A stretch of DNA of 34,167 bases from JAHJCW01 sp965369995. GTDB lineage: Bacteria > Fidelibacterota > Marinisomatia > Marinisomatales > JAHJCW01. Position 1 is the first letter of the stretch. Each line of letters begins with the position of its first letter. The notes beneath the pieces are model-generated. The model saw only the letters and a list, made by a program, of their open reading frames with translations, had not been told where the DNA came from and did not search any database. The translations under genes were made by a program, and so were the position numbers. Positions 15,231 to 23,735 of this stretch are shown here, piece by piece. The DNA lies in the NCBI GenBank assembly GCA_965369995.1, contig CBDURO010000015.1:1-34167 (forward strand). Direction: 5' to 3'.

Positions 15231-18200
15231 ATGAAAAAAATAATATTTATAGTATCAATACTACTTATTATTAGTAATGGATATTCTAAAGAGTATAACA
15301 CTGGTTTAACCACTGTTACAAGCCCACGACTAGGGAAGGTTCTGACTGATAATCCAGAACGTTCCATAGTTAATATTGGTAACTGGGGTTACTGGATACG
15401 GGACAATGGGGAATCTGCTTACACACCAAGTGGTGATTCAGGAGGAATTTATCCGCGCGGTACAGCTGCAGTTATTTATTTGGATGGTATCCTTGTTGGT
15501 GGATACCAAAATGGACACTTGAAAGTGTCAGGACAGATATATACAATTGGAACAGAGCGTGGATACATACTTAATGGTGAACATATGACTCAATCAAAAG
15601 ATCCAAGAGTCCGGCTGTATAGGATAAGGAAAGATTGGGAGACCTTAACTGCTAATCAGGTCCGACAAGGTGCTGCCGAACTGAATGAAACGACACCTGG
15701 TCAGGTAACTGATGGTCAAATCCAAACAATACTTGATCAATATAAAAAAGATTGGGAAGAATGGCCAACCGGGATTGGTGCTCCTTACTATGATCTTAAT
15801 GATAATGGTGTTTATGAACCGGAATTGGGCGAAACTCCCGGTATAGCAAACGCAGACCAAGTTGTGTGGTTTGTGATCACCGATGCGAATCCATCGACCA
15901 CCCGTGACCTTTACGGTACTGATCCAATAGGTGTTGAAATACAAACAACCCTGTGGGCTTATAACCAACCCGGTGCAGGACTAGGGCAGATCATATTTAA
16001 ACAACTACGACTCATTAATAAAGGCGATGGAGACCTATTAGACGCTTATATTTCTCTTTGGTCAGACCCTGATTGTGGAAACTATGCAGATGACTTGGTT
16101 GGTGTTGATGTTGATAAGAGCCTTATGTATGTTTATAATGGCGCAGTTGCTGATGATCACTATACTGCCTTTGGACTTGCTCCGCCATCTGCCGGATACG
16201 ACTTTTTTTCAGGTCCAATTGTTGAAAGCCCCGGTGATGTCGCAATTTTTGATCTGAAAGAACTTCCGGGTTACAAAAACCTTCCAGCTTCCAGTTTTGG
16301 ATACTTTTCTGCCGGTGGTGTTTATTCTGATCCTGGTCCGTATGGTAATGTTGAAGGTGCCCGTGAGTACTATAACTTAATGCGTGGATTCGCACCAATA
16401 GATGATTTAGAAAATCCAACACCATGGTTAGATCAAAACAATAATCCCACAGTATTCCCGTATAGTGGTGATCCTGTTGCCGGAACCGGTCATTTAGATG
16501 CTAACCCCGCTGACAGACGCATGCTGATCAACTCAGGTCCGTTTACATTGGCTGAGGGTGATACACAGGACATTGTTGTTGCTGTTGTCGGAGGTCTTGG
16601 TGATAATAACCTTTCATCAATAACTGCAATGAAAAATACTGATTTGATCGCCCAGAAATTATTTGATGATCTTTTCAAATCTGTACCGTCAGCTCCTGCT
16701 GCCCCTGTAGTGAATTCAGTGGCATTGGATAACAGTGTAATATTGGATTGGGGAAGCAGCATAAGTGCAGTATCTGCTACTGAAAATGTCGCAGTTGCTG
16801 GCTATGAATTCCAAGGTTATAACATTTATCAACTTCCGAGTCCTATTGCAACTAAAGACCAAGCAACTCGCATTGGTACATTTGATTTAATAGATGGAGT
16901 TGGAACAGTATATGGTAATATATTCGTTCCCCAATACGGTGAAACAGTTAATATTCCGGTACAATTTGGTTTGGATAATGGTATAGCCAGAACATTTGAA
17001 ATTGACCATGATTACTTGACAGGCGGTCCATTATATAATGGTTCTGTATATTACTTTGCTGTCACAGCGTATAACTATAACGCGGCTCCAACATTAATAG
17101 AAGACCAGGCATTGGAATCGGCACTAAGCCCAATCTTGGTGACAATAACGCCCCCGCCTCTAAATACAGAATACGGTGCAGTTTATGGCGACGCAATTGA
17201 AACAGCACATCCCGAAGGACCATCAGATGGTTCGCTGGTAGCAACAGTTGTGGACCCGACCCAATTAACAGGCGACGATTATGAAGCGTTCTTTGCTGTA
17301 GAGGAATACTTCCTTGATTTTGATGGAATTTGGAAAAATACAACTGAGTCTGCTAAAGCTAACGCTAAGCTACTGGATGTTTCTCCATCAGTGGTGACTG
17401 GAGTTGCAGTAACTGGTCCCGGGGGAACTCTTGATCTTAATTTTGAAGTTGATGTACAATCACCTGATTATAATTATGCAGCCGGTGTTCTAATAACAGT
17501 TCCCGGAGCAGTAATTAATAGTGCAACAGCTCCAGATGGAATTGCAGTAGCAATCCAAGCAGATGGACTATCAGTTCTTTTTGGTGATTTGGATATAGAT
17601 GGTGCTGGAGATTTTGCTGGAGGAGAACACATTACAATTAATGTTCTTACCAGTTCAGTCGACAATGAATCAATAGCTTTTGATTTTGTAATTTATGATG
17701 ATGGTTGGGGAGATCTTGTATGTGATGTAGATAGAGATGGCGTTACAGATCCTGATATGGTAGATTATTGTGATGCTTATGGTCTTGGACCTGGTAATGC
17801 AGTTATTGCCAATGCCGAAGGTAGCGGAACAATTACAGTATTTGGCTATGCCTATAAAACTATCGAAGGCTGGTATGTACGGAATTTGAATACAAATCAA
17901 ATAGTTACACCACATTCAACTTTGCAAGGTGATTTTGCGACTGATAATATATTCAATGGTATATTTATTCCGGCTCATGAAGCTGGTGCTAATTCGGCTC
18001 CTGTAGCTGAGGGTATACAAGTTCAAGTTTTTGGACCTGACATCGGTATTAAAGCTGTTTACGAAACAGATGCAAATGATGCAGTATTAGATGCTAATGT
18101 GGGTGTATATCCACCAAGTTTAGGAACAACGGGATACATATTATCACACAGGGATCATGCAGGTCTCGGAGCTGGTAGAACCCACGATAGGTTTGATTTC

Positions 18201-19079
18201 TGGGGTATGGATGATGTTATAATTGATTTCAGTGAAACATCCCTATGCTTTAGTTATTCAGGCGCAACAACTATAACTGAAACCGTATCTGGTGATCAAT
18301 CAATGGCTCCATTTTCAGTGTATCGTAAAAAATTCCCTTCAGGGGAAATGATGCGATTATTCACCGGATGGTGGGACACAGATGGTGATGGAATATGGGG
18401 AGCAACAGATCCTTATTGGACAGATTATGGAAAACCATCTTATGAAGCAATATACGCATGGCAAGGATATGATGCTGCTGGAAATGAAATTCCTTACGAT
18501 CCGGCAAATCATGCCACCTATATAGCTGATGGCGGTCTACCGAATGATACGGGCCAGAGTTTTGGGTCGAACCCAGGTTTTTATAATTACCCATTTGTGA
18601 CCGCTACAATGATGGTATTGTATTTAGATGGTTCAACGCCACCGTGGGGTAATAGAATTTGGCTTGCAACAAATAAAGCCAACACGGCGGCTGATAAGTT
18701 CACATTTACAGCTCCTGAAAATACAGTGTCAGAGGCCCTTACTAAAAAAGCTGTTGAGAAGATCAATGTATTCCCGAATCCATACTATGCAAGTAATAGT
18801 CAAGAGCTTAACCGTTTTGACAATTTTGTAACCTTTACACACTTACCGCTTAAAGCGAAAATAAGGATATTCTCGCTTGACGGTAAAATTGTAAGAGAAC
18901 TGGATAAAAATACTGATTCACAGTATTTACAATGGGACTTACGAAATCATACAAACTTACCGGTTGCATCTGGTATTTATTTCGCACACATTGATATGGA
19001 TATAGATGATCAAAACTTGGGAACTAAAGTTTTGAAATTGTTTATTGTTCAAGCAAACCAAGTAGTGAAATACTATTAA
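15231..19079 (+). CDS. Large secreted surface protein with T9SS C-terminal sorting domain
   Basis: A protein of 1282 residues from ATG 15231, which has AAGG 9 nt upstream and begins a good signal peptide (MKKIIFIVSILLIISNGYSK). A GTG at 15204 in the same frame would put a charged extension in front of the signal peptide and is less likely. The body is beta-rich, with a fibronectin-III-like stretch near 495-640 (SVALDNSVILDWGSS, GYNIYQLPSP) and acidic loops resembling calcium-binding or dockerin-like motifs (CDVDRDGVTDPDM near 830; DTDGDGIWGATDPYW near 1050). The last ~100 residues form a sorting domain of T9SS type A kind: INVFPNPYYAS, KIRIFSLDGKIVREL, VASGIYFAHI. It lies 32 nt behind the TonB receptor and 12 nt before the PorV-like gene, so the three probably form one operon. 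Catalytic function not recognised. Confidence 0.82.
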   Translation: MKKIIFIVSILLIISNGYSKEYNTGLTTVTSPRLGKVLTDNPERSIVNIGNWGYWIRDNGESAYTPSGDSGGIYPRGTAAVIYLDGILVGGYQNGHLKVSGQIYTIGTERGYILNGEHMTQSKDPRVRLYRIRKDWETLTANQVRQGAAELNETTPGQVTDGQIQTILDQYKKDWEEWPTGIGAPYYDLNDNGVYEPELGETPGIANADQVVWFVITDANPSTTRDLYGTDPIGVEIQTTLWAYNQPGAGLGQIIFKQLRLINKGDGDLLDAYISLWSDPDCGNYADDLVGVDVDKSLMYVYNGAVADDHYTAFGLAPPSAGYDFFSGPIVESPGDVAIFDLKELPGYKNLPASSFGYFSAGGVYSDPGPYGNVEGAREYYNLMRGFAPIDDLENPTPWLDQNNNPTVFPYSGDPVAGTGHLDANPADRRMLINSGPFTLAEGDTQDIVVAVVGGLGDNNLSSITAMKNTDLIAQKLFDDLFKSVPSAPAAPVVNSVALDNSVILDWGSSISAVSATENVAVAGYEFQGYNIYQLPSPIATKDQATRIGTFDLIDGVGTVYGNIFVPQYGETVNIPVQFGLDNGIARTFEIDHDYLTGGPLYNGSVYYFAVTAYNYNAAPTLIEDQALESALSPILVTITPPPLNTEYGAVYGDAIETAHPEGPSDGSLVATVVDPTQLTGDDYEAFFAVEEYFLDFDGIWKNTTESAKANAKLLDVSPSVVTGVAVTGPGGTLDLNFEVDVQSPDYNYAAGVLITVPGAVINSATAPDGIAVAIQADGLSVLFGDLDIDGAGDFAGGEHITINVLTSSVDNESIAFDFVIYDDGWGDLVCDVDRDGVTDPDMVDYCDAYGLGPGNAVIANAEGSGTITVFGYAYKTIEGWYVRNLNTNQIVTPHSTLQGDFATDNIFNGIFIPAHEAGANSAPVAEGIQVQVFGPDIGIKAVYETDANDAVLDANVGVYPPSLGTTGYILSHRDHAGLGAGRTHDRFDFWGMDDVIIDFSETSLCFSYSGATTITETVSGDQSMAPFSVYRKKFPSGEMMRLFTGWWDTDGDGIWGATDPYWTDYGKPSYEAIYAWQGYDAAGNEIPYDPANHATYIADGGLPNDTGQSFGSNPGFYNYPFVTATMMVLYLDGSTPPWGNRIWLATNKANTAADKFTFTAPENTVSEALTKKAVEKINVFPNPYYASNSQELNRFDNFVTFTHLPLKAKIRIFSLDGKIVRELDKNTDSQYLQWDLRNHTNLPVASGIYFAHIDMDIDDQNLGTKVLKLFIVQANQVVKYY

Positions 19080-19091
19080 GGAGTTGAAATA

Positions 19092-20093
19092 ATGAAAAAT
19101 ATAAAAATATTCATACTCACGATTTTAATGCTAGGTGTAGTATTTGCTGGTGATGAGGCAAGATTAGGTACAACCGCTGGAACGCAAGTAAGCGTTCCAG
19201 TGGGCGCTAGAGACTTAGCAATGGCCGGCGCTGATCTAGTATTTACTCGTGGAGTAGATGCTGTTTTTTGGAATCCAGCATCAATAGGAGGAATACAAGG
19301 GGCTAATGGTACAGTCTCAAATATGTCCTATATTGCTGATGTGAATGTTAATTACTTCGCAGTAGGTACATCTATGGGTCAATTAGGAAATATTGGAGTT
19401 ACTGCCAAAAGCATTGACATGGGTGATATTCCTATTACTACTGTAGAAGCAATGGATGGTACTGGCGCATCATTCTCACCGACGATAATGACAATGTCCC
19501 TTACATATGGAAAAGCTTTTACAGATAGGATTAACTTTGGAATAACCGGTAAAATGGTATATGAAAGCATACCACGAGCTTCAGCTTCTACCGTAGCTTT
19601 TGATATTGGTGTGCAGTATGTCGATTTTGCTAATATTAATGGACTCGGATTAGCTCTAGTATTAAAAAATATTGGCGGTGATATGCATTATCACGGTTCC
19701 GGTTTAAAAACTGAAGCAACATCAGAAGTATTCTCAGATTTCTTTGATAGGGAAGCTTCCTATGACCAATTACCGTCATCATACTCGCTTGGAACTAGCT
19801 ATAAGATAGGTGAGTCTATTATATTGGGTGCTTCATTCATAAGTAACAATACAAGTTATGACGAATTTAATATTGGCGGCGAGTATAACTTTAACAATAT
19901 GATATACTTAAGAGGTGGATTAAATTCTGCTATGGTACAAGATGTGGATAAAGATAATGTATTGTTCGGACCATCATTTGGATTTGGAATTCATTATGAA
20001 TTACTCGGTGTTGGTCTATTGTTGGATTATGCATATCGTCCCACAAATTACTTTAGTGGAAACCAGTTAATAAGCCTGGGATTTGCATTTTAG
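19092..20093 (+). CDS. PorV/PorQ family outer-membrane barrel protein
   Basis: A 333-residue exported protein: signal peptide MKNIKIFILTILMLGVVFAG, then GARDLAMAGADLVFTRGVDA and VFWNPASIGG. That combination is the hallmark of the PorV/PorQ (UPF0164-like) barrel family, whose founding members act in type IX secretion: PorV shuttles cargo after sorting-domain cleavage. The remainder is a repeating beta-strand pattern ending LISLGFAF. A strong AAGGAG ribosome site lies about 8 nt upstream of ATG 19092. Being directly behind a T9SS cargo gene and a TonB receptor, it may be a dedicated partner for that cargo; this is inference, since PorV-like paralogues are common in this group. A strong terminator follows. 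Confidence 0.88.
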   Translation: MKNIKIFILTILMLGVVFAGDEARLGTTAGTQVSVPVGARDLAMAGADLVFTRGVDAVFWNPASIGGIQGANGTVSNMSYIADVNVNYFAVGTSMGQLGNIGVTAKSIDMGDIPITTVEAMDGTGASFSPTIMTMSLTYGKAFTDRINFGITGKMVYESIPRASASTVAFDIGVQYVDFANINGLGLALVLKNIGGDMHYHGSGLKTEATSEVFSDFFDREASYDQLPSSYSLGTSYKIGESIILGASFISNNTSYDEFNIGGEYNFNNMIYLRGGLNSAMVQDVDKDNVLFGPSFGFGIHYELLGVGLLLDYAYRPTNYFSGNQLISLGFAF

Positions 20094-20113
20094 GTAATTG
20101 AAGTAAAAAAAAT

Positions 20114-20143
20114 AAAAAGGGCTCCACAATTGGAGCCCTTTTT
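20114..20143 (+). terminator. Rho-independent terminator of the receptor/cargo/PorV operon
   Basis: AAAAAGGGCTCCA (20114-20126), a CAAT loop and TGGAGCCCTTTTT (20131-20143) give a perfect 13-bp stem with a T-tail on the plus strand. The A-run on the other side makes it potentially bidirectional for the decayed gene arriving on the minus strand. Confidence 0.93.
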
Positions 20144-20162
20144 ATTTTATATTAATATCGAA

Positions 20163-20614
20163 TTATTTATTTGTTAACTGTATTAATGCTTCAACAAACT
20201 CAGATTGGATTGTTCGAATGTAGGATTTTTCTAATCGAAGTTTTGAATATTCTAGACAAATATCACTTCAACCAAAAAATACTGTCAAAATCACGAAAAA
20301 GTAATTATGTTTTTTCACATTGATGTCTTAACTCTTTATAGTTCACATTAGAAATAAATTCTGTTACCACTGAATTATACTCTTCTTCATTTCCAAGATA
20401 AATCCCATGCCATGAATCTTCATTTGTTCTTTTTTTGTTCAGAGCAGTAAACAATTCAAACAACATCTCTGTGAATGCAGTAGCATTAAATAATATAAGA
20501 GAGTTGAATACTACGGGATACTTTATTACGTAGAATAGTACTAATACCGCCCCAAGAAACACTTGCCCGATTGATTTTATCTACACACAATAAATTACTA
20601 ATTGATTCAACAAT
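20163..20614 (-). pseudogene. Decayed gene of unrecognised family, at least three reading-frame pieces
   Basis: On the minus strand three pieces of protein-like sequence follow each other in different frames. 20614-20486 reads IVESISNLLCVDKINRASVS onward to a stop. 20562-20305 (GTG start, 85 codons) contains LFNATAFTEMLFELFTALNK and ELRHQCEKT, then a TAA; the same frame continues as LLFRDFDSIFWLK to a TGA at 20263. 20264-20163 reads DICLEYSKLRLEKSYIRTIQ to a final TAA. Joining them gives roughly 150 residues of plausible continuous protein, so this looks like one gene broken by frameshifts and a nonsense codon. The middle piece alone could be taken for a small gene, but it has no ribosome site. 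It directly follows the arylsulfotransferase-like gene. I do not recognise the family. Confidence 0.5.
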
Positions 20615-22284
20615 TAGCGTAGCAGTATCATCTTTTTAGTTTGAATAAAATCACCAGCTTGGATACTGTAAAAATATAAACCACTACTGACAATTCTATC
20701 TGAACTGTCTTTAGAATCCCAATTGACTGATTTTATCCCAGGCTCCATTGTCTTACTTATTAATGTTTTAACTTTATTTCCTAACATATCAAATACTGTA
20801 ATAGTAACAAATTCTCGTTCTGATATGGCAAATTCTATTGCTGTAGTCGGATTAAACGGATTTGGGTAATTATCATACAATTTAAACCTTGTGATTTCAC
20901 TAATTTCATCATTTACTCTTAGTGGTTCTCCTGCTGTTAAATCTTTTCCATCAAATCCGGAGTAATCAGGAGCATATTTATAACATCGAAACACTTGAAG
21001 ATTGCCAACGGCGGGGTCGCCTTGATTAAGAATTGTAGCACCATCTACCGGATTTTGATATTTCCACACAATTTCTTCGGTTGGCGTAACTTCAAAAAAT
21101 TCTCCTTTGTCTGCATTACAAATTAATGTATTACCATTTGGAAGCCTCTGTGATCCACCAAATCGCTGTGAATTAAAATCAGTTTGCGTAGGTGTTGCGT
21201 ATGTCCACAGTTGAGCAGTTGGTTCATAAGAGGAACCGGCGGTTAGTGCATAATTACCATTTCCATCAACAGGTGGTACAATTTCTTCTATGGATGAATA
21301 CCCACGTTCAGGCCAACCATTGCTAAAAATCATTATATTCCCTGCTCCGGGTATGCCGGGTTTGATCCAGTATGCATCATGTTGCCCAAATAATTTTTGG
21401 TCATCTTCCGTGCCGGCTCCATATCCAATTGGATTTCCCCAACGATATAATAAATCACCTCCCTTTCCACTATTACCATCCTCATGTGTAGCTGCCTGTT
21501 CAGTTGTTGTGCTGTGGTCAATTACCCAAATTTCGTGAGTACTTCTATTGCTTACAATAATCTGATCAAATCCTTCATTATAAGATACAGAATTCGTATG
21601 TAACCAATCAGGGGAACCATCCTTTGCAAAATTTAAATCAATGAGCTCTGGGTGTTCGGCTATGACACCAAAATTATCTTTAGAATCATCAAACTCTTGA
21701 ATAAGATGATCCCATGCATTCCATCGCCATACAACCTTGGCTGTTTCAAGTCCTGTTTGTTGCACCTCAATGATTGACAATGATCGAATAGCATTAGTGT
21801 CAATTAAACTTGGATTTCTACCTGCCTGAATTGCAACATTTTTGGTTTTACGGTCATTTAGTACGAGCAATACATTTCCATTGGGCATTGGTTCAACATC
21901 GTGATGCTGAGTTCCATAATAGTAATCCCAAACTAAATTATTGTCCCAGTCAAATTTTTGGAATCCCCCTGTTCTATTACTTCCTCCAGTTGGATCTACT
22001 TTTTTAGCGGCACGTAATAAATGTCCATCCTCTAATAAATAAGTACCCATGCCTGGAATAAAATCACTTCCCCATTGATGTACTAAATTGCCTTCATTAT
22101 TAATTAAATATGTGATTTTTGCAAGATTTGGTGCAAAAAGTGTATAACCATTATATGATTGTGTTTCATCATTTAGAATTAACCCGACAGTATTATCCTG
22201 TGCAATGCCTAAACTAATGAATAAAATAAATATGAATAAAATTGCAACCGATTTACTAACTAATTTTTTATTGGAAATATTCAC
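20614..22284 (-). CDS. Arylsulfotransferase (ASST)-like secreted protein with T9SS sorting domain
   Basis: A 556-residue exported protein. A signal peptide with hydrophobic core AILFIFILFISLGIAQ ends near residue 29. The main body (about 40-450) has the repeated NG-N-L and W-Y words of ASST-type beta-propellers (Arylsulfotran_2 kind), including TQHHDVEPMPNGNVLL, a His-containing motif, and GQHDAYWIKPGIPGAGNIMI. The C-terminus (about 470-556) is a classic T9SS type A sorting domain: YDNYPNPFNPTTAIEF, VFDMLGNKVKTL, SSGLYFYSIQAG. Start is a GTG at 22284-22282, chosen because AAGGAG (22292-22297) lies 7 nt upstream and the signal peptide follows. Family members transfer sulfuryl groups between phenols or have unknown roles; activity here is not proven. 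Unlike its two neighbours, which are decayed genes, this frame is intact. Confidence 0.82.
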   Translation of the reverse strand: MNISNKKLVSKSVAILFIFILFISLGIAQDNTVGLILNDETQSYNGYTLFAPNLAKITYLINNEGNLVHQWGSDFIPGMGTYLLEDGHLLRAAKKVDPTGGSNRTGGFQKFDWDNNLVWDYYYGTQHHDVEPMPNGNVLLVLNDRKTKNVAIQAGRNPSLIDTNAIRSLSIIEVQQTGLETAKVVWRWNAWDHLIQEFDDSKDNFGVIAEHPELIDLNFAKDGSPDWLHTNSVSYNEGFDQIIVSNRSTHEIWVIDHSTTTEQAATHEDGNSGKGGDLLYRWGNPIGYGAGTEDDQKLFGQHDAYWIKPGIPGAGNIMIFSNGWPERGYSSIEEIVPPVDGNGNYALTAGSSYEPTAQLWTYATPTQTDFNSQRFGGSQRLPNGNTLICNADKGEFFEVTPTEEIVWKYQNPVDGATILNQGDPAVGNLQVFRCYKYAPDYSGFDGKDLTAGEPLRVNDEISEITRFKLYDNYPNPFNPTTAIEFAISEREFVTITVFDMLGNKVKTLISKTMEPGIKSVNWDSKDSSDRIVSSGLYFYSIQAGDFIQTKKMILLR

Positions 22285-22325
22285 GCCTCAACTCCTTATT
22301 TATGTCTAATATTAATAATTAATAA

Positions 22326-22685
22326 TCAATTTTCTTCTATATAAAATTTCCATGCACAATAATATTTATCCGGATGCTTATCTGGAGGGCTGGCGACACA
22401 AGTGGTTTTTCTATGTGGATCAATTGTTCTAGCAAATTCTGTATATTCCACAAGCCCAACTGATTTGCACTGGAAGTCAGGCAAACCGTGTCATTTGCGT
22501 GCTGACTAAACACGGCAATCGTTCATCTGAAATTCAAAGGAATCTTCAGTTTCGTTTACGAAGCTTTGTATATTTAATCGGCTATACAGCCGGAATCCAA
22601 GCGACTTTTTCAATCCATCCAAACCGCTATATTCAGATATATCATGACCTTTTATAATTCGTTTTTCTTCTATATCAATGAACTT
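22326..22685 (-). pseudogene. Decayed DUF6125-like gene with two internal stop codons
   Basis: Minus-strand frame 22685-22326 encodes 120 codons in one unbroken frame apart from two nonsense codons: TAG at 22508-22506 and TGA at 22493-22491. It begins KFIDIEEKRIIKG, continues LGFRLYSRLNIQSFVNE and FQMNDCRV-stop-SARK-stop-HGLPDF, and ends VEYTEFARTIDP, SPPDKHPDKYYCAWKFYIEE and a TGA. This is the C-terminal two-thirds of what I recognise as the DUF6125 family, where the usual text is DCRVQ-ARKRKGLPDF and a CxxCPPD motif; the second Cys is Ser here (CVASPPD). Just upstream in the same frame are more stops, so the N-terminal part is lost or frame-shifted. The reading is direct; the family name is from memory. 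Confidence 0.8.
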
Positions 22686-22866
22686 TCATCAAAATGTATA
22701 CAATTTTAAGACTTATTTAATGTCTGTGTCACAAAAATTTGGTGGTGCGCACTATGCAAGTATGCGTGAAGGAGATATGGCATCGTAAATTCGCATACAA
22801 TTAGAGTTAAAATTTTCCGCAATTAAAATCAAGAATGACAAACGTTGAGAATTTACTATGAATTCA

Positions 22867-23286
22867 TCAGTTATGTATTATATGATTAAGTCCCTTAACA
22901 AACATTTCCTTAGCGGATGTAACAATCTTATGTATGCAAACGACAGATAATATTGATTTCCTAGCGTAATCTTTATTATCGTTTTCGTCATAAACTTCGA
23001 TAGTTGGGACTCCAATTAATTCTAAAGTATCAAGTAATATTGCTTCATAAGTGCTCCATACACCAGGAGCTATTATTATTCCATTTGCCCAATTGCGGTT
23101 GCGCTGTAAAAGAGTTACGGTTTTTTCAATACTGTGAGTCTGATAAATTTTTAATGTAATATCTTTCTCGCGGATATATCTGCGAATTCCCTTATTGATT
23201 TTATCAAGAGTTAGGTGCTTTCCTCGTTTTGATGATTTAACACCAATCAGGTTTAGGTTCGGTCCTTGTATTATTAAAATATTCAT
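22867..23286 (-). CDS. AroQ-fold (type II 3-dehydroquinate dehydratase-like) protein lacking catalytic residues
   Basis: A 139-residue protein of the length and fold pattern of type II dehydroquinase: it opens NILIIQGPNLNLIG and has LTLDKI, ANGIIIAPGVW and VPTIEVYDE at the expected places. True enzymes, however, have R-x-x-x-x-Y after the GPNL-LG motif, NHEG, an N-x-(G/A)-x-x-x-H active-site loop and IEVH-x-S. Here the Tyr segment is VKSSKRGKH, NHEG is replaced by THSIE, the loop reads APGVWSTYE (Asn and His lost) and IEVH is IEVY. Shikimate-pathway activity is therefore unlikely, although the frame is intact. The start codon overlaps the upstream membrane-protein gene by ATGA, implying coupled translation. 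Best description: AroQ-like pseudoenzyme or repurposed binding protein. Confidence 0.8.
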   Translation of the reverse strand: MNILIIQGPNLNLIGVKSSKRGKHLTLDKINKGIRRYIREKDITLKIYQTHSIEKTVTLLQRNRNWANGIIIAPGVWSTYEAILLDTLELIGVPTIEVYDENDNKDYARKSILSVVCIHKIVTSAKEMFVKGLNHIIHN

Positions 23287-23735
23287 CGAATGGGGACAAT
23301 GTGCCCGATAATATAGCCAAGTATAAGCCCTACGAGTACAGCTAAGGTTAAAACGCGGCTTCCGACCAGTTCACGTGAGTAGCCTTTTTTAATTGCCACG
23401 ATAGAGATAATATATCCAAGACCATTTAAAAGCCAAAAGAATGGAATAGCCAACACTTTTACAATTAATGGACCAACAAACGGTACTAGCGCTATTAGCG
23501 CTGTAATGCCGGCAAAGAACTGTGTGAAAACACCTAATACTATTGTAACTAATACTACTACCTTTTTTTCTACACCGAAATGTAATGCTACTATTATTGC
23601 GATAATAAACAGTGTCCATCCGACTAAATGCTTCCAATTAGATTTGAAGAACGGTTTTAGTTGTTTATCGTTAGGTTTAGATTTACTAGGTTGTTTCTTA
23701 TTGCTATTTTTATTATTCTTTGTTGCTTTTGCCAT
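23283..23735 (-). CDS. Membrane protein with Lys/Asn-rich N-terminal tail
   Basis: About 150 residues from ATG 23735 (MAKATKNNKN); another in-frame ATG lies 12 nt upstream at 23747, and neither has a strong ribosome site. The first 35 residues are a disordered Lys/Asn/Ser/Pro tail. Three to four hydrophobic segments follow: LVGWTLFIIAIIVALHFGV, VVVLVTIVLGVFTQFFAGIT, a segment around IALVPFVGPLIVKVLAIPFFW, and VLTLAVLVGLILGYIIGHIV. Family not recognised. Its 5' end overlaps the DUF3108 gene by 79 nt in another frame, and its stop overlaps the AroQ-like start by 4 nt, so the three genes are tightly packed and probably co-expressed. Confidence 0.7.
   Translation of the reverse strand: MAKATKNNKNSNKKQPSKSKPNDKQLKPFFKSNWKHLVGWTLFIIAIIVALHFGVEKKVVVLVTIVLGVFTQFFAGITALIALVPFVGPLIVKVLAIPFFWLLNGLGYIISIVAIKKGYSRELVGSRVLTLAVLVGLILGYIIGHIVPIR

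Noticed and set aside
20305..20562. Independent small gene of 85 codons with a GTG start
   Set aside because: Flanking frames continue the protein-like sequence on both sides and there is no ribosome site, so a broken larger gene explains it better. A short real gene is not fully excluded.
22493..22506. Stop-codon recoding (amber or opal read-through) in the DUF6125-like frame
   Set aside because: It would need both TAG and TGA to be read as sense within six codons; all other genes here use these as stops, and further decay (lost Cys, lost N-terminus) points to a pseudogene.
22433..22657. Plus-strand open frame of about 74 codons through the DUF6125 remnant
   Set aside because: It has no start codon or ribosome site in a sensible place, and the minus strand of the same DNA carries clear family text; the plus frame is a shadow.
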